Assembly (NCBI RefSeq): GCF_036231355.1
Contig: NZ_CP109497.1
Location: forward strand, 434,001 to 498,000
Source of the DNA: Streptomyces sp. NBC_01431
GTDB lineage: Bacteria; Actinomycetota; Actinomycetes; Streptomycetales; Streptomycetaceae
Length of the DNA stretch: 64,000 nucleotides
Reading direction: 5' to 3'
Under the pieces are notes generated by a model. That model saw nothing but the letters and a program-made list of their open reading frames with translations, was not told where the DNA came from and did not search any database. The position numbers were made by a program, and so were the translations under genes. The number at the start of each line of letters is the position of its first letter. Positions within the stretch are counted from its first letter, which is position 1. This document shows positions 18,526 to 28,032 of the stretch, one piece after another.

Positions 18526-18846
18526 CTCGGCATGGACATGTCCGGAAGGTGGTCGATGTGACGATCAGTATCACGATCGAGTGATCACGAACCAAGGAAG
18601 ATCGGACTTAACATCCACTCATAGGCGCTTCCGATCACCCGTACTAACAGTGGAACGGGACACGGACCCTTCCTCCACGTGCAGGACCCGAAGGGATTCG
18701 CAATAGCCGTACGGGACTTCCTGGTTCGTCGACCGCTTCTGGCTCTCTGACGCGTACGTCATGACTTAGTGACAACGTGCAGCAACCCTGAGCGCGCTGG
18801 GTACGTTGTCCGCGAGCGTGGTCGGCGTGGCCTGAGGGGGCGTGGC
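18526..18846. other. Intergenic region upstream of the sensor kinase
   Basis: No gene seen. It is relatively less GC-rich than its surroundings around 18550-18620 (for example CGATCAGTATCACGATCGAG), probably because it lies at the edge of the IS5 remnant, and it should contain the kinase promoter. A GAGGGGG purine run precedes the GTG start at 18847. Confidence 0.4.
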
Positions 18847-21525
18847 GTGGAGATTGGCAGTGGCACGGTGCTCGGGGGCCGGTACAAGCTGGCGGAGCGG
18901 ATCGGCGCTGGTGGCATGGGCGTCGTCTGGCAGGCCACCGACGCCCGGCTCGACCGGGCGGTCGCCGTGAAGCTGCTGAACATGCCCGCCGGCCTGACAG
19001 ACCAGGAGCAGGAACGGTTCCTCGGGATGTTCATGCGGGAGGCCAGGGCCGCCGCAGCGCTGGAGAGCGCGTACATCGTGCCGGTCTTCGACCACAGCTC
19101 CGAGGACGACACCCCGTATCTGGTGATGCCGCTCCTCAAGGGGCGTACAGTACGTGAACTCATAGACGAAGATGGCCCGTTGGAGCCGACGCGCGCGGCG
19201 GACATTGCTGCCCAGGTGTGCCGTGCGCTCACGGTGGCGCACCGCGCGGGCATCGTGCACCGGGACATCAAACCGCCGAATGTGATCCTCACGAACGAGG
19301 GGACCGTGAAGGTCCTCGACTTCGGGGTCGCGAAGTTCACGGAGGCCACCGCCGGTGCCGGGTTCCTGACCAGGTCGTCCGACTCACCTATCGGCACGCT
19401 GCACTACATGGCACCCGAGCGGTTCACCCAGGGCGGGGACGTCAGCGCGGGCGATCTTTATTCGCTCGGCTGCATGCTGAATGAGATGCTGACCGGGCTC
19501 ACCCCGTTCACGGGTGCTTCTGCCGCCGTACTGATGCACGGCCATGTATATGGGGAGCCCCGGCGACCGTCTGAACTGCGGCCCGACCTAGATGGAGCCT
19601 GGGATGAGTTGGTGCTGCAGCTCCTCGCCAAAGATCCGGCGGCACGGTCGGATGCGGCGTCCGTGGCGGGGAGGCTCAACGCGCTGGCCCGGGTGGCGGC
19701 ACCTGTGTCCGAACCGGTCACCGCAGCCTTACCCGATCCCGCCCCTCCCACCTCGTATGTCATCGCCCCGACCCGAGAAGTCGCCCCCGCACCACGCCGG
19801 GCCCTGTGGGTGACAGCCGTTGCGGTACTGGCGGCAGGCGCGCTCACGGCTACGCTCCTCGCCCTCGCACCGTGGGAAGGATCCACCCACGGCGGCGATC
19901 GCGGGGGAACCACCGTCGCCCCCGCCGCACTGACCGAGACCCTCAGAGAGGGCACGGCCGATGACTCCAAGGGCCCGGCCCCGGCGGTGAAAGGGGCCAG
20001 GCGCGGGGGGACGATCACTGTCCTGGAGCCGCACCAGGTCAAGACGATTGACCCGGGCAACGCGGAGTACGGCGTCGACTCCAAATTGATGCAGCTCGCC
20101 TATCGCAGCCTCACTGGCCTGAAGACAGCGCCCGACGGCACCGTACGCGTCGTCGGTGATCTCGCCGACGACGCGGGGACGGCGAGCGACGGCAACCGCA
20201 CCTGGACGTTCCACCTCAAATCCGGTGTGACCTACGACAACGGTGCCCCGGTGACCGCGAAGGACTTCGCCCACGCCGTGGAGCGCACCCTCGACCCGTC
20301 GTTCAACTACGGCTACGGACTGCTGCGTAGCTGGCTGCTCGGCCCAAAGGGCTCCGCACAAAAAGCCGGGGCCAAGCTGCCCGCGGGGGCGATCGACACC
20401 CCGGACGACCACACCGTCGTCTTCCATCCGGCCGCGGCCCGCGCCGATTTCAACGTCGCCCTGTCCGGTCCTGCCGGCGCTCCGATACCCACAGGCTGGG
20501 ATGGGAAACCGGATACGTACGAGGCGGTTCCGACCACCGGGCCGTACCGGATCACGAGTTCGGCGGCCGCCAACAAGCAGGGCGAAATCACCCTGACCCG
20601 CAATACGCACTGGCAGCCCGCGAGCGATCCTCTGCGTACCGCATACCCGGACAAGTTCATGGTGGACAGCACCGTCGCACCCGGCTCCCTCGCCACCACC
20701 ATGGAGAAGCTGGCGACGAAGCCCGTGATCACATTCAGCGGCGACCCCACGGTCACGAAGGACAGCACCGGGGCCGCGACCGCAGGGCTGCAGGTTCTCA
20801 AGAGCCCGGTGTTCTACGTGAGGTCCTATGTGATCAACACCAAGCGCGTACCGGATCTGGCGGTCCGTCGCGCCATTGCCCTGGCCATGCCCTCGAAGGA
20901 TGTCCTGGCGACATTCGGCAAGCTCGGCACCATCACCCACCACCTGCTGCCACCGGGCGTCCCAGGCTCCATGGATTTCTACAAGTTCCCGGCCGGAGAC
21001 AACGGCGATGCGGACGAGGCCCGTTCGCTCCTCGCCCAGGCGGGCAAGCTCGGCACGAAGCTGACGCTCACGGTCCCGGATGACAAGCCAGTCGAGGCAG
21101 ACGAGGCGATGGTTGTTCAACGGGCGCTGACCGGGGCCGGGTTGACAGTCGCGATCCACGTCGCGGATGCCTCCACCTACTTCAGCAAGACCGACTCCTA
21201 CGACCTCTTCCGCGCCGATCTCAAGGCCAGTCTGCCCATCGGCTCGACCGAACTGCCGGACAACTTCAGCAGCAACGGCCAGGCCCTCGGAATCCAGTTC
21301 TCAGACAAGGATGTCGACCAGGCCATCGACAAGGCCAATGCCGCCCCGGACCTGAAATCGGCGGCCCCTCTTTGGGCTGCCGTCGACCGCCAGGTGATGG
21401 GGCAAACGATGGCGGTCCCCGTCTTTGTGCCGATACGTCTCTATCCGGCCTCGAAGAGCGTGCACGGGCTGCAGACGGACCTGCGCGGCGTATCGGCCCT
21501 GAACGCCTACGTCACCGAAGGCTGA
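18847..21525 (+). CDS. Ser/Thr protein kinase fused to an extracellular SBP_bac_5-type binding domain
   Basis: 892 residues from a GTG with a GAGGGGG ribosome-binding site; an upstream in-frame ATG at 18769 is less likely. Residues 1 to about 270 are a Hanks-type kinase: GAGGMGVVW loop, VAVKLL Lys, HRDIKPPN catalytic loop near residue 138, DFGVA near 158, MAPERF. Residues about 319-343 form the single membrane segment (ALWVTAVAVLAAGALTATLL). From about 385 to the end there is an oligopeptide/nickel ABC solute-binding domain (TWTFHLKSGVTYDNGAPVTA, then FAHAVERTLDP). All kinase catalytic residues are present. It is probably a membrane receptor kinase sensing a peptide-like ligand outside the cell. 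No transporter genes are adjacent. Confidence 0.88.
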   Translation: MEIGSGTVLGGRYKLAERIGAGGMGVVWQATDARLDRAVAVKLLNMPAGLTDQEQERFLGMFMREARAAAALESAYIVPVFDHSSEDDTPYLVMPLLKGRTVRELIDEDGPLEPTRAADIAAQVCRALTVAHRAGIVHRDIKPPNVILTNEGTVKVLDFGVAKFTEATAGAGFLTRSSDSPIGTLHYMAPERFTQGGDVSAGDLYSLGCMLNEMLTGLTPFTGASAAVLMHGHVYGEPRRPSELRPDLDGAWDELVLQLLAKDPAARSDAASVAGRLNALARVAAPVSEPVTAALPDPAPPTSYVIAPTREVAPAPRRALWVTAVAVLAAGALTATLLALAPWEGSTHGGDRGGTTVAPAALTETLREGTADDSKGPAPAVKGARRGGTITVLEPHQVKTIDPGNAEYGVDSKLMQLAYRSLTGLKTAPDGTVRVVGDLADDAGTASDGNRTWTFHLKSGVTYDNGAPVTAKDFAHAVERTLDPSFNYGYGLLRSWLLGPKGSAQKAGAKLPAGAIDTPDDHTVVFHPAAARADFNVALSGPAGAPIPTGWDGKPDTYEAVPTTGPYRITSSAAANKQGEITLTRNTHWQPASDPLRTAYPDKFMVDSTVAPGSLATTMEKLATKPVITFSGDPTVTKDSTGAATAGLQVLKSPVFYVRSYVINTKRVPDLAVRRAIALAMPSKDVLATFGKLGTITHHLLPPGVPGSMDFYKFPAGDNGDADEARSLLAQAGKLGTKLTLTVPDDKPVEADEAMVVQRALTGAGLTVAIHVADASTYFSKTDSYDLFRADLKASLPIGSTELPDNFSSNGQALGIQFSDKDVDQAIDKANAAPDLKSAAPLWAAVDRQVMGQTMAVPVFVPIRLYPASKSVHGLQTDLRGVSALNAYVTEG

Positions 21526-21538
21526 GCACCGGCAGACG

Positions 21539-21714
21539 GCGAACCCGATGCACCGGAGACGCACACCGCCTACCGGGCCATCGTGAACGCCTTCAACCAG
21601 TGCCCCGACCAGGATTTCCGAGCCCGCGGGCTGCACGAACTCCTCGGCATGCCCGCCGACGAGGGATCGTGCGCATGGGCACGGTGGAGTACGGGGCCAG
21701 GGCGGAAGACCTGA
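21539..21714 (+). pseudogene. Fragment of a transposon-associated HTH-type protein
   Basis: A frame reading GEPDAPETHTAYRAIVNAFN, then FRARGLHELLGMPADE, which looks like the central part of a small helix-turn-helix protein found beside actinobacterial transposases. After PADE the frame continues into unrelated sequence and stops at 21712. No start codon fits. Low-confidence family guess. Confidence 0.35.
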
Positions 21715-22102
21715 GCCACATGGACAAGTTGCCCTGGGGCAGCTACGCGGAGCCCGAGTACACCGGCCTCAACTGGTTCCCGCGCACCGTGCCCCCAGGC
21801 GCCCCGGCTTCGCGACCGCGGCCAGGAGGGCCCCGCACCGATACGACGTTCCGAGCAGGCCTACCGAGCGACGGCCACACATCGCAAGCTCAGGCACTCT
21901 GGCCCCGTCGACACAGCAGTACGGGAGGTGCCGAGTCCGCGGGCCTGTTTCGGCTGCCTCGCAGTGGGATGGCTGCAATGCCGACGGCTCGGCGGCCAGG
22001 GACGAGGTCATCTCCATCCCGGACGGGGTTGCTGGCGATCACCGAATGGCAACGCCAGAGTTCTATTGATCCGAAATTCAAAGGGTTCTATTCGAGGGTG
22101 TA
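21715..22102. other. Decayed sequence, no intact gene
   Basis: Codons starting near 21675 (MGTVEYGARAEDLSHMDKLP and following) have a protein-like look but the frame soon degenerates. A locally AT-rich stretch at about 22060-22100 contrasts with the surroundings. I can support no function. Confidence 0.35.
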
Positions 22103-22770
22103 GTGGAGGTGTGGTTCGCCGAAGTAGCCGCGGGCGATGTGTGGCTGACGTTGGCGGCGGTGGAAGAACCTGCGCGTCTAAGGGGCGAGTTGGGCCTGGT
22201 CGCGGGCTCGGCTGTGATGCGGCAGGCTCCGCTTCAGGTCAGCGTTCACCAGGGCGCCATGCAGTTCCTCTCCGTACCGTTGCTCGCGGCGGGCATTCCG
22301 CTGCTCCAGCTCGCTACGACAACGCTCGTGATCAACTTCCGGCATGTCTTCTACGGCCTCTCCTTCCCGCTGCGCGAACTGGGCGGCAAAGCGCGCCGTG
22401 CCTATGGGGTGTTCGCACTCACCGACGAGACCTACTCATTGGTCGTCGCGAAGGCGGGGGAATCCCTGTCGGGCCGCCGCATCCAGTTCATCCAACTCTT
22501 CAGCCATGCCTGGTGGATCATCGGATCCACCTGCTGTACGGAGCGGTGGCAGGGACGGTGGGAATCTTCGCGGAAGCAATGGGGGCTGTCGCGGTTGTGG
22601 GGGCCGTGACCCTCGCCCCGCGTGCCGCTCCCTTCGTGGTGCTGCGGCGGGTGTGTCGGCGCCTACGCTGGATCCGCGCTGGATCCGTGCTGGATCGCGT
22701 TCCGCAACCGGGGAGGGGACGCTGGTCATGGCGGAGTCGTCGGCGTACCGGTTCAACGTCTGATGGCTGA
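22103..22770 (+). pseudogene. AzlC/AzlD-type branched-chain amino-acid exporter, broken
   Basis: From about 22250 the frame reads AMQFLSVPLLAAGIPLLQLA, RHVFYGLSFPLRELGGKAR, YGVFALTDETYSLV and QLFSHAWWIIGST, the conserved core of AzlC permeases. The N-terminal third of AzlC is replaced by unrelated sequence. After WWIIGST the homologous frame shifts (+1) to AVAGTVGIFAEAMGAVAVVG then VTLAPRAAPF, resembling the start of AzlD. Truncated at both ends and frameshifted; not functional. Confidence 0.65.
22728..22764 (+). repeat. Left copy of an imperfect repeat flanking the NRPS cluster
   Basis: This segment shares the core CCGGTTCAACGT and flanking GTCGT and GGCGT with 49082-49117, about 24 of 28 positions with one gap. 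It lies about 230 bp before the SARP gene. It may be chance. Confidence 0.3.
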
Positions 22771-22991
22771 GAACGCACTATGCCGCTGAGCCGACATACG
22801 TGCAGATCAGAAGGGGTCCGACGCTTCGGTGCCGGGCCCTGGTGCGTGACCGGGGACGGGATGGTACGGGCGACAGGACGGCCGGGAGGCTCGTGATATT
22901 CGACCTGTGCCCATGCGGTGCCGTCGCTTATCATCCTCTGCGGCATGGTCATGACCTGGCCTTTTGCTGACACGAGAGGCTGCGAGAACAT

Positions 22992-25900
22992 ATGGCGAAG
23001 CAGGAGGGCGGGGGGCTGAGTTTCCATCTGCTCGGCCCCTTTGAAGCCTGGTCCGGCGATACGCGGCTGCGGTTGGGCGGGGCGATCCACGAGCGCGTTC
23101 TGTCGAGCCTGCTGTTGGAGACGGGCCGGACCGTTCCGGTTTCCCGGCTGGTTCAGGTGGCTTGGAATGACAGCCCGCCCGCGACGGCGGCCCACCAGGT
23201 GCGCAAGGCCGTAGCCGATCTTCGACGGCGGTTGCCGGGGGGAAGCGACCTCATCGTCACCCAGGGGCCGGGCTACCGGTCCACGGCGACCACCGCCGAG
23301 CTGGACTTCCTGGAGTTCGGCGAGCACGTCCACGAGGCGGCCCGCGCTGTCGCCGACGGGCGTCACTCGGACGGCCGCGCCGCACTGCGCACCGCGTTGT
23401 CGCTGTGGCGTGGCCGTGCCCTGTCGGGTTCGGGCAGCGATCTGCTGGAGTCGGTCGCCGCCGGACTGGAGGAGCGGCGGGTGGCCGCCGCCGAGCAGTA
23501 CTTCGACCTCCGCCTGGCGGAGGGGGAAGCCGCGGCGCTCGTCGCCGACCTGCGCGACCTGATAGCCCAGCACCCGCTGCGAGAGCCGCTCCGCGGCAAA
23601 TTGATGCTCGCCCTGTATCGCAGCGGCCGCTCGGCAGAAGCCCTAGACGAGTACCGCAAGGTCCGCGAACTCCTGGTGGAGGAGCTGGGCATAGATCCCG
23701 GTGCGCAGCTCAGCGGTCTGTACAAGGCGATCCTGCGGGAGGCGCCCGAACTGGGGCTCGACGCGGACGAGTCGTCCGCGGAGCCCCGCCGGACGCCGTC
23801 CGAGACGGTGCCGGACCGGACGCACTGCACCCTGCCGCACGACCTGCCCGACTTCACCGGCCGCCGCCACGAACTCGACGTGCTGCTGGCCGCCATGACG
23901 CACCGGGCGCGGTCGCGCGGCTCCCGGCGGATCGTGGCGCTCGACGGGATGGGGGGCAGCGGCAAGACGTCGTTGGCCGTTCATGCCGCGCACCAAGTGG
24001 CGGCCGAGTTCCCCGACGGCCAGCTGTACATCGATCTGCGGGGGTTCACACCCGGGGAGATGCCGGTCGCCCCCGGTGCCGCCCTGCACGGCTTGCTGCG
24101 TTCCCTTGGGGTGCCCGGCGAGCGCATACCGGAAGACCTGGACGGGCGGGCCGCGTTGTGGCGTGCCCAACTGAGGGGGCGCCGGATGCTGCTCCTGCTG
24201 GACAACGCGGCGGACGCGGTCCAGGTGCTGCCACTGCTTCCGGCCTCCTCGGCGTGCCTGGTCGTGGTCACCAGCCGGGCCCGACTGGTCGATCTCGACG
24301 GCGCGGAATGGCTGTCCATCGGACCCATGTCACTGGCGGACGGCACGCTGCTGGTGGAGCAGGTGCTCGGAGCCGTCCGGATCGGCGCCGAGCCGGACGC
24401 GGGCCGGGAGCTGGTGCGCATGTGCGGACAGCTCCCCCTCGCCCTGCGCATCGTGGCCGCCCGGCTGCGCAACCGGCCGCGGTGGACGCTGCAGTACCTG
24501 GTGGACCGGCTACAGGACGAGACGCGTCGCCTTGGCGAGCTGAGCGCGGGCGACCGCAGTGTCGCGGCCACCCTCCAGCTGTCGTTCCAGGCCATGGACG
24601 AGGAGCACCGCACGGCCTTCCGGCTGCTCGCCCTGCATCCCGGTACGGATGTCGACGTGTACGCGGCCGCGGCCCTGCTGGGCCTGGACGTGCACGCCAC
24701 CGAGGCCACCCTGGAACGGCTGCTGGACGTGCATCTGCTCCAGCAGCCCGAGCTCGGGCTCTACCGGTTCCACGACCTGGTGCGCGATTTCGCACGCACG
24801 TTGAGTTGCCCGGCCACGGCACGGGAGGACCACGCGGCGGTCCGGTCGCTGCTCGGCTACTACGTCACGGTGACGGAGGCCGCTTGCGGCGTGCTGTTCC
24901 CCGGCCGCAAGGCCAGTGCTGCGGCCATCGCCCCGTATGACGGCGCGCTGCCGCCGCTCGGCACGATGTCCGGGGCCGCCGGCTGGTTCGACCAGGAGCA
25001 GGACGGCCTCATCGCGGCCGTGCACCTCGCCGACCGGGAGGGCCTCGACCGCGAGGCGGCCTGCCTGACCAGGAACGTCGTGTTCCGGCTCAACTCCCTC
25101 GGCAGATTCAACGAGTTCCGCGACATCAGCCGGGTCGCGGTGGCCGCAGCCAGGCGCGCCGACGATCTGCCGCTGCTCGGGGTGAGCCTGTCCAGTCTCG
25201 GAGTCGTCTGCTGGAAGCTGGGCCATCTCGACGAGGGGGTGGAGGCCGCGCAGGAGGGGCGTGACGTCGCCGCGGAACTGGGCGACCGGCGCACCGAGTC
25301 GCACGCCGAGTCCACCCTCGGGCTGCTGCTGACCGTGCTCGGCCGGCACACCGAGGCCCTTCCGCGTCTGGAGCGCGCACTCGACCTCGAACGGTCGCTG
25401 GACGCACCGCAGGCCGAGGTCGAGAGCCTGAGCAACCTCAGCACCCTGTACATGCAGTGGGGGCGTTATGAGGAGGCTGCGGCGGCGGCCCGGCAGGCGC
25501 TGGAGATCCACCGCACGCTGGACTACCGCGACAACCACGTGATGGTCCTGACCGATCTGGCCTTCGCCCTCACCGGGCTGGGTGCGGTCGAGGAGGCCCA
25601 CGAGCACCTGGCTCGGGCGCGAACTTTGTGCGACGTGTCCAGCCCGCCCGCCGACGTGGCGCTGGTGCTCGCCCTGTCCGCGGACATCGGCGAGCGTCTG
25701 GGCCGACACGCCGTGGTGAAAGGCCTCGCCGAGCGGGCCCTGGCCCTGGCCGGGGCGGGCGCGAGCCCCACGCGCCAGGCGAAGACCGAGAACCTGCTCG
25801 GCCGGCTGCACCTGCGCCGAGGGGACGTCGGGCGGGCGCTCTCGCTGCATCTGCACGCGTACGAGATCGCCGCCGCGATGCCCTACCGGGCCGAGCAGGC

Positions 25901-26042
25901 GCATGCGCTGTTCGGCCTGGCGGCGGTGCGGACGGCCATGGGCGACGACAAGGCGGCGCACCAGCTGCGAGCCCAGGCGGACGAGCTCCTGCGCTCGATG
26001 GACGTGCGGGTCCGCTCGGCGGCCTGGTGCCTCAGTGGCTGA
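22992..26042 (+). CDS. AfsR/SARP-type regulator with NB-ARC and TPR domains
   Basis: 1016 residues. In order: an OmpR-type winged helix (1 to about 95; RLGGAIHERVLSSLLLETGR, VRKAVADLRRRLP), a bacterial transcriptional activation domain (100-245; LREPLRGKLMLALYRSGRSA), an NB-ARC ATPase (about 290-560; P-loop DGMGGSGKTS near residue 320, RRMLLLLDNAAD, GQLPLALRI), and TPR-like repeats from about 700 to the end. This large SARP class activates antibiotic gene clusters, often by binding heptamer direct repeats at target promoters. Its position at the left edge of the NRPS cluster makes it the probable pathway activator. Its last 11 bases overlap the convergent small peptide gene. Confidence 0.92.
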   Translation: MAKQEGGGLSFHLLGPFEAWSGDTRLRLGGAIHERVLSSLLLETGRTVPVSRLVQVAWNDSPPATAAHQVRKAVADLRRRLPGGSDLIVTQGPGYRSTATTAELDFLEFGEHVHEAARAVADGRHSDGRAALRTALSLWRGRALSGSGSDLLESVAAGLEERRVAAAEQYFDLRLAEGEAAALVADLRDLIAQHPLREPLRGKLMLALYRSGRSAEALDEYRKVRELLVEELGIDPGAQLSGLYKAILREAPELGLDADESSAEPRRTPSETVPDRTHCTLPHDLPDFTGRRHELDVLLAAMTHRARSRGSRRIVALDGMGGSGKTSLAVHAAHQVAAEFPDGQLYIDLRGFTPGEMPVAPGAALHGLLRSLGVPGERIPEDLDGRAALWRAQLRGRRMLLLLDNAADAVQVLPLLPASSACLVVVTSRARLVDLDGAEWLSIGPMSLADGTLLVEQVLGAVRIGAEPDAGRELVRMCGQLPLALRIVAARLRNRPRWTLQYLVDRLQDETRRLGELSAGDRSVAATLQLSFQAMDEEHRTAFRLLALHPGTDVDVYAAAALLGLDVHATEATLERLLDVHLLQQPELGLYRFHDLVRDFARTLSCPATAREDHAAVRSLLGYYVTVTEAACGVLFPGRKASAAAIAPYDGALPPLGTMSGAAGWFDQEQDGLIAAVHLADREGLDREAACLTRNVVFRLNSLGRFNEFRDISRVAVAAARRADDLPLLGVSLSSLGVVCWKLGHLDEGVEAAQEGRDVAAELGDRRTESHAESTLGLLLTVLGRHTEALPRLERALDLERSLDAPQAEVESLSNLSTLYMQWGRYEEAAAAARQALEIHRTLDYRDNHVMVLTDLAFALTGLGAVEEAHEHLARARTLCDVSSPPADVALVLALSADIGERLGRHAVVKGLAERALALAGAGASPTRQAKTENLLGRLHLRRGDVGRALSLHLHAYEIAAAMPYRAEQAHALFGLAAVRTAMGDDKAAHQLRAQADELLRSMDVRVRSAAWCLSG

Positions 26043-26199
26043 TGACGGCGGGACCCTGGTGGTCAGCGAGCACCTGCTGGGGTGCGTGTGCGTGTGCGTG
26101 TACCTGGGCCTGGCCGGTGTGTGCCGCGGCCACGCCGACGCCCAGAGCCAGGACGGCCGCCGTGAAGAGGCCCGTGGTCTTGGTGAAAATGCCCCGCAT
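26032..26199 (-). CDS. Small secreted His-rich peptide
   Basis: 55 residues, too short for most gene callers. The ATG at 26199 follows GGGGGAT. It begins MRGIFTKTTGLFTAAVLALG, a basic N-terminus and hydrophobic core, then an Ala-rich cleavage region (VGVAAAHTG). The mature part is about 30 residues with QVHAHAHAP and further His. It could bind metal or act as a signal, but I recognise no family. It ends inside the last codons of the convergent SARP gene. It may be transcribed alone or at the end of the leftward operon, 96 bp after the ATP-grasp gene. Confidence 0.6.
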   Translation of the reverse strand: MRGIFTKTTGLFTAAVLALGVGVAAAHTGQAQVHAHAHAPQQVLADHQGPAVISH

Positions 26200-26295
26200 A
26201 TTCTCGTATCCCCCGTGTTGGTGGTGCCGTTCCGCTGACCCCACCGACATTCCTCGTCGTCGTTCCTGAACCGTTCCCATCCCGTTCCCGGCGGC

Positions 26296-27372
26296 TCACC
26301 GACCGGGCAGGGACAGCGCCGCCCACCGTTCCCGCACCGCCGCGAGGCGGTGAGCGACGGTGAGCGGCGCATCGGCCTGGACGATAGCTTCTATCCGGAT
26401 GCCGCTGTGTGCCCCGCCCACGACCCGGACATCGCGGACATCCGCCATCGCCCGCAGGACATCCAGGTCCGCGGCGTGCGGCAGCGCCATGGCCGGGCAG
26501 TCGAGGCGGGCGAGCGCGGCGTACCGGGCGGGCTCCCGCCGTGGCTGCGGGCGGCCGGCCAAGCGGGCCAGGATCTCCGTCTCCGCGGGACGTTCGGTGG
26601 CGGCCTGGGTGAGACGCGCGACCGCGTCGGCCGCCGACGGCAGGTGCACCGCGGCCACCCGGGGGCCGTCCCCGGTCAGGACCACGTCGGTGCGCATCAG
26701 GCCCTCCTCGTGGCCGACGAGGTCCAGCAGGGCACGGACGACTGACCGCACGGCGGCGGCGTCCCGCGAGGGGAGGGGTGCTGCCGGGTACAGGAGGTCC
26801 ACTCCCGCCGGCGTGGCACCCCGGCCGCCGGTCATGCCGACGATGTGATGCATGCCCGCGCGGCTGACGCTGTCCACGATCAGGCACGGGCCCACCAGGA
26901 GTTCCTCGATGACACACGACACCGGGGGCGTGCCGGCCGCCCAGCGGGCCAGGCCTTCCGAGCCCCGGACGATGTCGGACCGTTGCCCATCGACGGTCTT
27001 GACGACTCGGGGCGGGACGAGGTGCTCCAGCCAGGCCCGGGCGATGTCCGGCGACGGGACCGTCACCGCCTCGACACGGGAGACACCGCTCTGGTTGAGG
27101 ATCCGCCGCAGAGCCGCGGGATCTCTCAGCCGACCCAGGACCTGCGCGCGGGCCGGGAACACCCGGTCCGAGGCCCGCTGCGCGGCCCGCCACAGCACCG
27201 GTGAGCGGCCGAAGTACAGGATGTGCGCGACCCGGTGCGCACGGGCGGCGGCCGCCAACTGCTCCGCGTGGACGGCTGCGGACGCCCACGCCTCGAAGCC
27301 CAGCTCCGCCGCCGCGTGCAGAACGCGCGGCTCGGGCCTGACCAGCAGGATCCGGTGCGCGTTCTCGTTCAC
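26296..27372 (-). CDS. ATP-grasp-like protein, active site probably degenerate
   Basis: 358 residues resembling the ATP-grasp fold: N-terminal RILLVRPEPRVLHAAAELGF, central VVKTVDGQRSDIVRG with a Lys, EELLVGPCLIVDSVS (the E-x-x-x-G-x-E position), and RTDVVLTGDGPRVAAVHLP. In active enzymes the last segment ends with a Glu and Asn that bind magnesium, as in the paralogue at 37347 (RIVEGHNRRGGD). Here that stretch is VAAVHLPSAAD, so both ligands seem lost. The C-terminal 70 residues are a separate small domain. It is the last full gene of the leftward operon, 75 bp beyond the FMN reductase, so it may be a partner or regulator of the active ligase rather than an enzyme. Confidence 0.7.
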   Translation of the reverse strand: MNENAHRILLVRPEPRVLHAAAELGFEAWASAAVHAEQLAAAARAHRVAHILYFGRSPVLWRAAQRASDRVFPARAQVLGRLRDPAALRRILNQSGVSRVEAVTVPSPDIARAWLEHLVPPRVVKTVDGQRSDIVRGSEGLARWAAGTPPVSCVIEELLVGPCLIVDSVSRAGMHHIVGMTGGRGATPAGVDLLYPAAPLPSRDAAAVRSVVRALLDLVGHEEGLMRTDVVLTGDGPRVAAVHLPSAADAVARLTQAATERPAETEILARLAGRPQPRREPARYAALARLDCPAMALPHAADLDVLRAMADVRDVRVVGGAHSGIRIEAIVQADAPLTVAHRLAAVRERWAALSLPGR

Positions 27373-27447
27373 TGGCTCACCTCGTGTCCGTCCAACCGAT
27401 GTGCGCGGGCGCCCGCCGCAGCAGGGCGCGTCAGCGTAGTGACGCGC

Positions 27448-28032
27448 TCAGTGCCCGGCAAGGGACCCGGTGAACGCCGCCCGGGCGGCGAACTCGACGA
27501 TCTGCCCCGCCATGGCGACGAGTTGGCCCTGGATGCGTGGATCGCCGCACACCCCGGCCTCGAAGGGGACCGCGGCGCTGTTCACCGCCACCCCGAGGGG
27601 GGTGGGCCAGCCGCGCAGGGCGTGGGTGATGTCCCGCAGGGCCGCCATCGTGGACAGGGCACCCTGCCAGCCGTGGCCGACCGCCACGCAACCGACGGCA
27701 CGCCCACTGAGATAGGGGCGGTCGGCGTCGCTCAGGTCCTCCAGGTGGTCCAAGGCGTTCTTCACGAGGCCGGACACGCTGCCGTGGTAGGCGGGGCTGG
27801 CCAGCACCACGCCGTCCGCGCGGAGCACCTCCTGGATCAGCCGACGGGCCGCGGGTGAGCGCACGGGGCGCGCCGGGTCGTACAGCGGGAGATCGAGATC
27901 CGGTCCGCCGAGCAGGGTGGTCTCGGCGCCGAGCCGAGCCGCCTCGGCCAGCACTACCCGCAGCGCCTGCTCGGCGGTCGAACCGGCCCGGGGCGAGCCG
28001 CCGATCCCCACGATCCTCACTGTGCTGGACAT
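27448..28032 (-). CDS. NADPH-dependent FMN reductase
   Basis: 194 residues. The IVGIGGSPRAGSTAEQAL loop and the SPAYHGSVSGLVKNALDHLE segment define the FMN_red/SsuE-like family. It overlaps the end of the PLP-enzyme gene by 16 bp. SsuE-type reductases supply reduced FMN to luciferase-like monooxygenases; the operon encodes one at 30261-31316, so this is its likely electron donor. Confidence 0.9.
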   Translation of the reverse strand: MSSTVRIVGIGGSPRAGSTAEQALRVVLAEAARLGAETTLLGGPDLDLPLYDPARPVRSPAARRLIQEVLRADGVVLASPAYHGSVSGLVKNALDHLEDLSDADRPYLSGRAVGCVAVGHGWQGALSTMAALRDITHALRGWPTPLGVAVNSAAVPFEAGVCGDPRIQGQLVAMAGQIVEFAARAAFTGSLAGH

